A DNA stretch of 64,000 nucleotides from Rufibacter radiotolerans (GTDB taxonomy: Bacteria; Bacteroidota; Bacteroidia; Cytophagales; Hymenobacteraceae). Positions 8,252 to 15,445 of this stretch are shown here, piece after piece (the stretch's first letter is position 1; every line of letters starts with the position of its first letter). The notes beneath the pieces are model-generated. The model was given only the letters and a program-made list of their open reading frames with translations. It did no database searches and was not told the origin of the DNA. A program made the position numbers and the translations under genes. The stretch lies in contig NZ_CP010777.1 in NCBI RefSeq assembly GCF_001078055.1, positions 3,253,001-3,317,000 of the forward strand. The letters run 5' to 3'.

Positions 8252-10681
8252 TTACTTTGTTGTCATTATTATTTCTAGATCTGCCCTGGAATTCTTTAAG
8301 TAGGCATATGTTCCTTTGCGGACACTCCAAGCCATATAAAACGGAAGGCCTAATATGATAAAACTACATACCCTTAATGCACCCCTTAATACTATTAGAG
8401 CATACTCGCCATTCTTTAATAAAACCCAGTGTATCAACTGTTCTAAGATTGGGGTTACTTCCAATCTATATTCAGGATCTGCTACAGTTAAAAGAATAGC
8501 TTCCATTGGAGCAGAGATAACAAAGGACAGAGTAATTAAGAAAAAGATTAAGCCTGTATAAAATATTGGTTTATTTAAATTTGGAACAAGAAATCGCAAA
8601 CCTAACCTCCAAAGAACCATGATGGAGAACATCGTTATAAGGCCTAACCAAAGCCATAAGAGTAAGTATTTAAAGCCTAAGAGAACAATAAGTGATGCCA
8701 TTGATGCTCCAGCCATAACGCCTGCTATTAAAACATTTAAACCAATACTGTCCCAAGATTTTCTACCCGCCTCCGCATGTTTAAAAGTTTCTCCATCTAC
8801 TCCAGCAATCACAGCTAGAAAATTTTTTATGTAAAATATAGTCTTATAAAGGAGGGTTGATTTTGCCTTTTCCAGATGTGGGAAAAGCTGAGTCAAAAAC
8901 CGACTAATTGAACCAGAATAAGGAAAACGGCCAGGCAGAACCTGGTTAACAAAAATTTCATCTTGTTCATTTACTGGAATTTCCCCTGAAAGTAACTCAG
9001 GTAACAGGGGCCAAACCTTATTGGGAGGATTCAGTTTTAATTGTGGAGCATGAGGCAGACGTAAATTTTCTATCCTTGGCAAGGGAGTTACATCAATTCT
9101 TAATGTCCTTCTACTCTCATGAAGTTCATGCCGCACAATAAGTTCATAAGTAGAGGAGGTGCTTGGGCACACCTCTAAATTAGAAGTTCCTGTAATATCT
9201 ATTTCACCAGGATTTAAAATCAATTGAGCACCATTCCTTACCTTCCACCGCAAAATGGTTGGAACAGTTTGAATAGTTATTAGCTTGCTTGCAGTGAACT
9301 CATCAATTTTAGTATCAGGCAGTACTTGTACATTTAGCACAGCTTCTTTAACCTGCAAAGATGCATATCCGGTAACCCTTAACTTGTAAAGTTGGGTTAT
9401 AGTAGGGTTTACATCTAGACTCGTTTTATTGGTAACATCATAGGAATATGTTCCATCATAAAGTTCTATTCGTTCACAATTACTGCAACTCCACCGTAAG
9501 GTGGTCACCTTACCAGGCTTTATTTTGGAAAAGCTAGAAGAAAAGTCTCTAATCTCTGGAGTTGGGAATACTTTTATTTTTATTTTCTGTTCCTGAGATT
9601 CAAAAAAACCAACCGCTTTTAAGCAATACTCTTCAGAACTCTTTGGTTTAAGCAAATAATGCCCTGAGCTTGTAAAGCTGGCCTGCACATTGCTAATTCT
9701 TACTTCTAGTGTGTTTTCTGTTTCCCAAGCTAAAACTACCTCCCCACCCTGAAGTATAACTTCCTTATCGGCTAAAAATTCGTTAATCTTTGGAGGCAAA
9801 AGATAAGAAGTAAATGTACTGAGATTAGTATAGTCTTTTGTCTTGATAAAGTTAATAAGTATGGCTAAGAGCTTATCAATCTTGGTGGATAATCCTTTTA
9901 AATCATTAAAGATTGCAGAGGCCTTTAGATTTTCGAAATCTGTTTCACTAAATAACAGATAGCAGGAGTCTTTTACCTGATATTTGCCCCACAGGGCCGG
10001 ATTTTCGGAAATGGCAAGAATAGATAAATAAATGACTAGTTCAGAGAAGTAATCTGCTTTTAGAGAGGCACGACTTTGTTTAAATCTTGATGGGTGTTGG
10101 TATCCTTTTAATCCGGTCACCAAATCCTTTTCACCTTCTATAGCAGGGACGCAAACTGAATCATAATCTATTAATCTAATGTCACCATTTGCGTTAATAA
10201 GAATATTTCCTTCTTGTAGATCACCGTGGGAAATCTGATTTATGTGTAGATCATGAAATAGAAGAATAAAGTTCGCAGCAAGAGTTTCCAGAGCTGCTCT
10301 ATTATGCAAATTCTGCTCCAGGTATTCTTTCAGAAGAACTCCTTCTAGCCATTCCATGCGGACTGTATCCAGTAGATCCCCGTTAACAAGGATGCCTTTT
10401 TCTTCAAATATAAAGTCTGCAAAATAACGCAGCTTTTTCTCTGCTAAATACTTGGAAATCGCTTGGTACCTTTCCTTCGTTTCGCCCATTGACACATGCC
10501 ATACCCTGAAGGCCCACTTCTTAGAGTTATGTGTAAGTTGAAACACCATGTTGAACCCTCCTGTTATAGCAAAAGGTCTCCCGTTAGGATTAAGTCTTAC
10601 CTCAGCTCCTTTCAGTTCAGGGATTTTAAGAAAGACATCAAGATTCTTAATAGCTGTGAGTATTTCCTGCTTATTCGCCAT
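8252..10681 (-). CDS. Atypical protein kinase fused to Ig-like repeats and C-terminal membrane helices
   Basis: 809 aa. Residues 1-290 form an atypical Ser/Thr-kinase-like domain: glycine loop ITGGFNMVF (39-47), WAFRVW where the usual VAIK lysine is Arg59, catalytic loop SHGDLQEGN (151-159, for HRDLKPxN), and IDYD (171-174, for DFG). Residues about 315-555 form roughly three beta-sandwich Ig-like repeats, each containing a LRW/LAW strand. The C-terminus (about 640-800) has three or more hydrophobic helices. Because no signal precedes the kinase, kinase and repeats are probably cytosolic and tethered by the C-terminal helices. It starts 2 bp after the stop of the shorter kinase. Substrate unknown. 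Confidence 0.8.
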   Translation of the reverse strand: MANKQEILTAIKNLDVFLKIPELKGAEVRLNPNGRPFAITGGFNMVFQLTHNSKKWAFRVWHVSMGETKERYQAISKYLAEKKLRYFADFIFEEKGILVNGDLLDTVRMEWLEGVLLKEYLEQNLHNRAALETLAANFILLFHDLHINQISHGDLQEGNILINANGDIRLIDYDSVCVPAIEGEKDLVTGLKGYQHPSRFKQSRASLKADYFSELVIYLSILAISENPALWGKYQVKDSCYLLFSETDFENLKASAIFNDLKGLSTKIDKLLAILINFIKTKDYTNLSTFTSYLLPPKINEFLADKEVILQGGEVVLAWETENTLEVRISNVQASFTSSGHYLLKPKSSEEYCLKAVGFFESQEQKIKIKVFPTPEIRDFSSSFSKIKPGKVTTLRWSCSNCERIELYDGTYSYDVTNKTSLDVNPTITQLYKLRVTGYASLQVKEAVLNVQVLPDTKIDEFTASKLITIQTVPTILRWKVRNGAQLILNPGEIDITGTSNLEVCPSTSSTYELIVRHELHESRRTLRIDVTPLPRIENLRLPHAPQLKLNPPNKVWPLLPELLSGEIPVNEQDEIFVNQVLPGRFPYSGSISRFLTQLFPHLEKAKSTLLYKTIFYIKNFLAVIAGVDGETFKHAEAGRKSWDSIGLNVLIAGVMAGASMASLIVLLGFKYLLLWLWLGLITMFSIMVLWRLGLRFLVPNLNKPIFYTGLIFFLITLSFVISAPMEAILLTVADPEYRLEVTPILEQLIHWVLLKNGEYALIVLRGALRVCSFIILGLPFYMAWSVRKGTYAYLKNSRADLEIIMTTK

Positions 10682-10683
10682 AC

Positions 10684-11691
10684 CTAGAACTTATCAATGA
10701 TGCTACTTAAGCTGGGTACTATTGGAGCTTTTATTGTAGGAGGGTTGGGCTGCATATCCCACTTATCAAAAATACTATCTTTGGCTACATCCAACTTATT
10801 GATCATTAATTCCTCTAATGGTCTAAGTTCAGAGATATCTTTAACTAGCAACTCTTCTTTAAGCTTAGCAGATAGATTAGCTATTGCAGCATTAGGCGAA
10901 TTGCAGAATTTAGTGATTAATAAAGACTTATCAGGATTCTCGAAGTCTTCTTTAGAAAACAAAAGATCTTCTGTTTCATAATATTCACCCCATAAATGGG
11001 GCTCTTCTGCATAAATCAAAAGTGATAAATAAATTACTAGTTCTGAAAAGTAATCTAACTTAGGATTAAGCAATTGATTCTTACCTCGTGCAGGATGCTG
11101 GTATCCTGGCAGACCTTTGATTACATCAGGCATTCCTGTAAGTGGGCTGATATACATCGAGTCATAATCAATAGCAACAAGGCTTCCATCATCTTTCACT
11201 AGAATGTTGCCGTGCTGCAAATCACCATGCGCAATATTCTGCTTATGGAAGTACTCCACCATTTCCTTGAACTTATTGGCAATGGCAATAATGGTGTGGG
11301 GAGCACTAACATTATCATCTATATAAGCTTTCAAGGTTTTACCCTTTACCCAATCCATGACAACAACTGCATGCATGTTACCATTTACCAACAAAGCATT
11401 TTCAATGTATTTAAATCCAGCGAAATAAGGGTGGCACAGATTATCCAGATAGGCAGATATTTCCTGAGATCTCCTTTTAGCATCTCCAATATCTGCAATC
11501 CAACACCTGACAGCCACCTTTTTTAAATTCTTGGTATTGAAAGGGAATACAGTTGTATAGCCCCCTGAGTACTGTACTACACGGGATCCTTTTTGAATAA
11601 CGTTACCACCTATAAGTTCGCTTGACTTGAAGCTTGTTTGTGGGTTCCGCATGGCAGTGACAATGTCAGTCCTAGAAGGGAAATTTGCCAT
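10684..11691 (-). CDS. Atypical protein kinase domain protein
   Basis: 335 aa, a stand-alone kinase-like domain similar to the N-terminus of its 809-aa neighbour. Landmarks: YSGGYTTVF (41-49), VAVRCW with Arg62 at the VAIK position, HGDLQHGN (155-162) and IDYDSM (174-179), then LPGYQHPARGK as an activation-loop-like segment. Asp157, Asn162 and Asp175 are present, so catalysis is possible in spite of the Lys-to-Arg change, which is common in this bacterial subfamily. It starts 3 bp after the PP2C stop and ends 2 bp before the next kinase, which indicates translational coupling. Likely phosphorylates partners in the same operon (inference). Confidence 0.82.
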   Translation of the reverse strand: MANFPSRTDIVTAMRNPQTSFKSSELIGGNVIQKGSRVVQYSGGYTTVFPFNTKNLKKVAVRCWIADIGDAKRRSQEISAYLDNLCHPYFAGFKYIENALLVNGNMHAVVVMDWVKGKTLKAYIDDNVSAPHTIIAIANKFKEMVEYFHKQNIAHGDLQHGNILVKDDGSLVAIDYDSMYISPLTGMPDVIKGLPGYQHPARGKNQLLNPKLDYFSELVIYLSLLIYAEEPHLWGEYYETEDLLFSKEDFENPDKSLLITKFCNSPNAAIANLSAKLKEELLVKDISELRPLEELMINKLDVAKDSIFDKWDMQPNPPTIKAPIVPSLSSIIDKF

Positions 11692-11694
11692 TTG

Positions 11695-12822
11695 TTAAAA
11701 TTTTTCTGTTATGCTTTTCACCGGCTGCATTTCAGTCATTGTTCCCTCGTTACTAAGCCCAAAGATTTCTTTAACCCCCTTTTTAACCCGTGGGAATAAG
11801 CCCTTTTTCTCAGGCTCTTTCTCCGCTGCACTTAAATTGGCATTTATACTTTGAGGGTCATTCGATATTAATATTTGCCCTTCCTCAGCACTATCTTCAT
11901 TGAGGATGGACTCTTCTGTACTACTTCTTTCATTTTCGTCTGCAGACTCCTCTTGAACCAAACTCTGTTGATCTTCATTATTTGTAATCTCAATACTTGC
12001 TATTAAAGCTTGTTCCATATCTTTGCCCTGCTTAGCAATAAGCTCTGCCAGGACTGAAACATTGGTAGGAGTATAGACAATATCACGTTCACCATCATCA
12101 ATAACATTAATGATCAGAATTGCGGAATCATCATTAGATAGTTTTCCTCCCTCCCTAGTTATATCAACAAAACGCTCAAAATCAGCTTGATTACGCCAAA
12201 TATTTATATTGTGTAGTGCGATTTCTTTCGAATTTAAAAACCATTCAGCAAGGGCATCTGTCATAAGGTAAAAAGTGCCGCTTTCAAGTTTTCCTTTTAG
12301 TCTCTGCCTTTTTCCTTTATGTTTATCACCTATACTTGACAAGTAGTCAGGATAATTATCAAATTCGATAGGAGTAGATTTAGAAGATAGTTTTACACAG
12401 TCTTTTTCAAAGTCATTCCAACCTTTAGGTAAAAAAAAGAGAAAACTATCTCCTAGTGCGTATGCTGTCCATTTCTTCTCCTTTTCAAAAAACTGTAGAC
12501 CTACAAAAGTGGCTAAACCAGGAGAATTTCGGTTAAATGCATTCTTGGTATACCAACGTGCATCAGGCTTTAGAACGATTTCTTTAACTTGATTAAGCCA
12601 TTCTTCCTGGCATTTTAGTATATAATCTGTCTCTATAACTTCTTTAACATTTACAAAGTTGTTCACCAAGGTTTGGGACCATATACCTGGGAAAAACGAT
12701 TTTGACACACCATCTGAAATAGCAAACTTGTGGCAGCTTTTATCCCAGGCATAACTATCTCTACAATCAGAATACAACTCCCCTTTTTTATGGGTTATAT
12801 ATCCATTTATGCTGATTTGCAT
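11695..12822 (-). CDS. PP2C-family Ser/Thr phosphatase
   Basis: 375 aa. The first 240 residues match the bacterial PP2C fold: DCRDSY (19-24), FAISDGVSKS (33-42, metal-binding Asp-Gly), YALGDS (about 116-121), YLMTDALAEW (about 186-195) and SNDDSAIL (about 229-236). The C-terminal 130 residues are acidic, low in complexity (runs of E/S/D/N) and end in a basic segment; this looks like a disordered tail for partner binding. It is placed between vWA (27 bp upstream) and kinase (3 bp downstream), the gene set of TerY-P triads described by Anantharaman, Iyer and Aravind. Likely reverses the kinase reaction. Confidence 0.85.
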   Translation of the reverse strand: MQISINGYITHKKGELYSDCRDSYAWDKSCHKFAISDGVSKSFFPGIWSQTLVNNFVNVKEVIETDYILKCQEEWLNQVKEIVLKPDARWYTKNAFNRNSPGLATFVGLQFFEKEKKWTAYALGDSFLFFLPKGWNDFEKDCVKLSSKSTPIEFDNYPDYLSSIGDKHKGKRQRLKGKLESGTFYLMTDALAEWFLNSKEIALHNINIWRNQADFERFVDITREGGKLSNDDSAILIINVIDDGERDIVYTPTNVSVLAELIAKQGKDMEQALIASIEITNNEDQQSLVQEESADENERSSTEESILNEDSAEEGQILISNDPQSINANLSAAEKEPEKKGLFPRVKKGVKEIFGLSNEGTMTEMQPVKSITEKF

Positions 12823-12849
12823 TCTTTTTCAAAACTTTAAGTGAACCTA

Positions 12850-13698
12850 TTATGCAATTCTATCTGAACCACCAGAAGAGCCAAAATTGATAAATTGAAT
12901 AAGGGTTTCAGGTTTAGCGTTGGACACGAAGCCTCTGGAATTTTCTTTAACACTTAACCCATGTTTGCCAGCCGCTGCTTTATAAGCTGCAGGTATACTG
13001 CTAGAAATACTAAATAGAAATTTAGCATGATCATCATATAGCGCAGCTTCACTATCTTCAAACATGGATTCAGGCACACCATTACCGATATGTGCATTGA
13101 AAATCAATGGATTACCATCAGTTGTCTGAAAAGCCATAATTTCTTTTGCTACAGTCAAAGCTTTATTAAGCTCATTTCCATTATTTCCACTATAAGGCAT
13201 TCCGTCAGAAACATTGATAATGACAGGAGCTGGATTTTCTGGTTTCTTTTGTAACCAACCTTCAATCAGTTGCTTAGCAAAGGATAGCGCATCTCCCATA
13301 GGTGTTAATCCATTTGCAAGCGGCTCAATAAATATTGGCATTTCTTCATCTATTTCAATCAAACCTCCTGCCCCATCTGAAACCTTCTTCTTAAGCTTTT
13401 CTATCCTTAGTGGGTTGTCTGCGAATGAACTTAAATAATCGGATCTTACATCATCTACAGAATTACCACCTTTGCCCCCATATCCTATTATTGAAACAAA
13501 TACTCTGTCCTTGACCTTCTCACCATCTGAGTTAGTATTTACAAGCTCGTTTATAGTCCTGTTTATGACTAATGAGGTAAATTCTGCCTTGTTCTTATTT
13601 TCAGCATATTTTTCAGCCATAGAACCTGACTGGTCAACTAAAAAGATTATATAACCTGGAGTAGCTGAACTCCACTGTTTAGAATTGCTGTTGCTCAT
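12850..13698 (-). CDS. vWA domain protein (TerY-like)
   Basis: 282 aa, cytosolic. A complete MIDAS motif is present: FLVDQSGSMAEKY (DxSxS at 22-26), a Thr in the GLTPMGDAL segment (about 132), and a distal Asp in NVSDGMPYSG (about 162-171). This is the TerY-type stand-alone vWA architecture. In TerY-P systems the vWA protein is thought to act as metal-dependent scaffold or kinase/phosphatase target. It is the first gene of the operon running to 6217 and is preceded by a 520-bp AT-rich non-coding region that should hold the promoter. Confidence 0.87.
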   Translation of the reverse strand: MSNSNSKQWSSATPGYIIFLVDQSGSMAEKYAENKNKAEFTSLVINRTINELVNTNSDGEKVKDRVFVSIIGYGGKGGNSVDDVRSDYLSSFADNPLRIEKLKKKVSDGAGGLIEIDEEMPIFIEPLANGLTPMGDALSFAKQLIEGWLQKKPENPAPVIINVSDGMPYSGNNGNELNKALTVAKEIMAFQTTDGNPLIFNAHIGNGVPESMFEDSEAALYDDHAKFLFSISSSIPAAYKAAAGKHGLSVKENSRGFVSNAKPETLIQFINFGSSGGSDRIA

Positions 13699-14218
13699 AT
13701 TATTATTTGAAATTTATTGAGACGAACTATTTATTTAAAACTAATAATCAATTGATAACATCTTGAAAAAAGACCCAAGAATCAGTAAAATCCTTATATT
13801 TAAATACATAGATATTTTTAAATATATAAACTAAATATTATATATTGCTTATATTTCATTCTTTATAGTCATCTTGTTGATTATTAACCAGGTACTCAAA
13901 TAGAACTTCTTATTATTCTCAGCGAAGGCTGCTGCTATAGATTCGAACAGATCTAAGTAGTATAAAGCAAATAGGCCCTTCCTTAAGGCTAAAAAACTAC
14001 TTGGAGAAAACTAAAACTTAAGGTATAGAAATATTAGCCGCTAACCATAAGATATGAATACTTGGGGATGAAAATACCCAAAAGTAGGTAGCGCACTTTA
14101 AGAGAAAACTATAAATTTTTATAAATCACAGCAGAATGCGCCCTGTACACTTTCTTTGGGGATTCCTTAATTTGAAAATTGAAACACTACACTGCCTTTG
14201 TAACCTTATTCTACTCCA
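13699..14218. other. AT-rich non-coding region between divergent genes
   Basis: No open frame of note on either strand. It must contain the promoter for the vWA operon (minus) and for the lipoprotein gene at 14219 (plus). I could not identify a clear TAnnTTTG box for either. Confidence 0.5.
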
Positions 14219-14701
14219 TTGAAAAAAATATTAATCTTTGTTATTACCCTTTTTATTCTAAATGCCTGTTCCAATCCTGTAGATCAACAAATAAGATTTC
14301 AGGTGAACAAGAAACCGTTCTCGCTTCAACTTAGAGAAGAGAATTTCCTGAATGCAGATGGCATAATAAACAGAATCATCTCCATTAACTATCCAGACAA
14401 CACCTCAAAGGAATTTACTGCTCATACGGCTCATTATAGTGACAACCTTGTCTTTAAGAAAATAGAAACTCAGGTAAATTCTTATTTAATAGCAGAAGAT
14501 AAAACGGGCTATACTGTGTGGGACCTGAAAAAGAAGAAAATTGCAGCCCAACATTATGGCTTAGATGTAAACAAAACAGTAGATTCACTCTCAAACAATG
14601 CTTCTGATTTTATGACCCGTACAGCATTAAGCAACAAGGAATGGGCAAAGATTTTAAAGTTGAAAAAGCTCACCAAAACCCAAATAACCAACCTGGAGTG
14701 A
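14219..14701 (+). CDS. Putative lipoprotein, 160 aa
   Basis: The N-terminus after a TTG start is KKILIFVITLFILNACS, a lipoprotein signal with lipobox LNAC. The mature part is a small, Lys/Asn/Thr-rich protein without a family I recognise. The TTG start is chosen because the signal peptide begins right there and no upstream ATG exists in frame. It is the only plus-strand gene between 5.4 and 30.8 kb. Probably cargo of unknown function. Confidence 0.6.
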   Translation: MKKILIFVITLFILNACSNPVDQQIRFQVNKKPFSLQLREENFLNADGIINRIISINYPDNTSKEFTAHTAHYSDNLVFKKIETQVNSYLIAEDKTGYTVWDLKKKKIAAQHYGLDVNKTVDSLSNNASDFMTRTALSNKEWAKILKLKKLTKTQITNLE

Positions 14702-14746
14702 GAGCTAGTTGAATAGTTAGGATGTTTCTCTATTGCTCCTTTCCTA

Positions 14747-15055
14747 TCAGTTATTCATTTTAATGAATCGTTCTCTTAATAAAGGGAATGCCTTTTCAAG
14801 CCAAAAATCTGAATCCACATGGCCGCTTGACATCCCGCCAGTGTCATATCTTTTAATGAAGATTTTTTGCCCTGGCTTCAGGTCATGGCCTGTTTTTTCT
14901 TTAAAAGCGTCTTTGAGCATTGAATCCAGCTCTTCCACATCTAATAGCTGCTTGGTAGATAACATGTAGTCACGCAAATCTACCCAAAGGTGTGGGTCTC
15001 CCCTTAATCCCCATCCATTCGGTTCTTTTTCAAAAATCTGCTTGATTATTTGCAT
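14747..15055 (-). CDS. Small protein partner of helicase-HNH cassette, 102 aa
   Basis: 102 aa, soluble, with an N-terminal FEKEPNGWGLRGDPHLWVDL segment that looks conserved (Gly, Trp, Asp and Arg rich) and a C-terminal helix. I do not recognise the family. It is the third gene of a minus-strand set: helicase-HNH (ends 15446), 115-aa protein (15436-15089), then this one after 33 bp. Its constant spacing suggests a functional link with the helicase, either as a specificity or regulatory subunit. That is inference. Confidence 0.65.
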   Translation of the reverse strand: MQIIKQIFEKEPNGWGLRGDPHLWVDLRDYMLSTKQLLDVEELDSMLKDAFKEKTGHDLKPGQKIFIKRYDTGGMSSGHVDSDFWLEKAFPLLRERFIKMNN

Positions 15056-15088
15056 CTCCTTACGTTAAAATAACTTATCATTATTTGG

Positions 15089-15436
15089 TTAATTCAAGTG
15101 GGGCAAACCGTCTTCATCGTCAATCAGCCCGATCATTCTGAGGTAAATAAGCTCCTTCTCCAAAATCTCTTCCAATTCATCTTCCCGGATAACTATCCCT
15201 ATCTCTTTGCACCTGTGAAGAATAAAGATTTTCATTTCTTCCTCATCTACCGGCAAAGGGTAATCGCAAATAGGCTTGGTCTCGCTGGTCAGGCCCGTCA
15301 ATTCTTGATACTCGAATTCTAAATCCAAAATCTGGATAATGTCTTCCTCTGGAAACTTGATCTGCATTAGGCGGCTGATATGCTCATGCACGACCTGCGC
15401 AGCATCCTCTACGATGTATTCTATTTCTCCGTCCAT
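15089..15436 (-). CDS. Small acidic protein with internal duplication, 115 aa
   Basis: 115 aa, very acidic and helical. It consists of two similar units of about 45 residues: the first contains FPEEDIIQILDLEFEYQELT, the second IREDELEEILEKELIYLRMI, each followed by GL and acidic residues. There is no signal or membrane segment. It begins 9 bp after the helicase-HNH stop, so it is almost certainly co-expressed with it. Acidity plus small size fits a DNA-mimic, inhibitor or adaptor of the nuclease, but function is not known. Confidence 0.65.
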   Translation of the reverse strand: MDGEIEYIVEDAAQVVHEHISRLMQIKFPEEDIIQILDLEFEYQELTGLTSETKPICDYPLPVDEEEMKIFILHRCKEIGIVIREDELEEILEKELIYLRMIGLIDDEDGLPHLN

Positions 15437-15445
15437 TTCCTTTTG

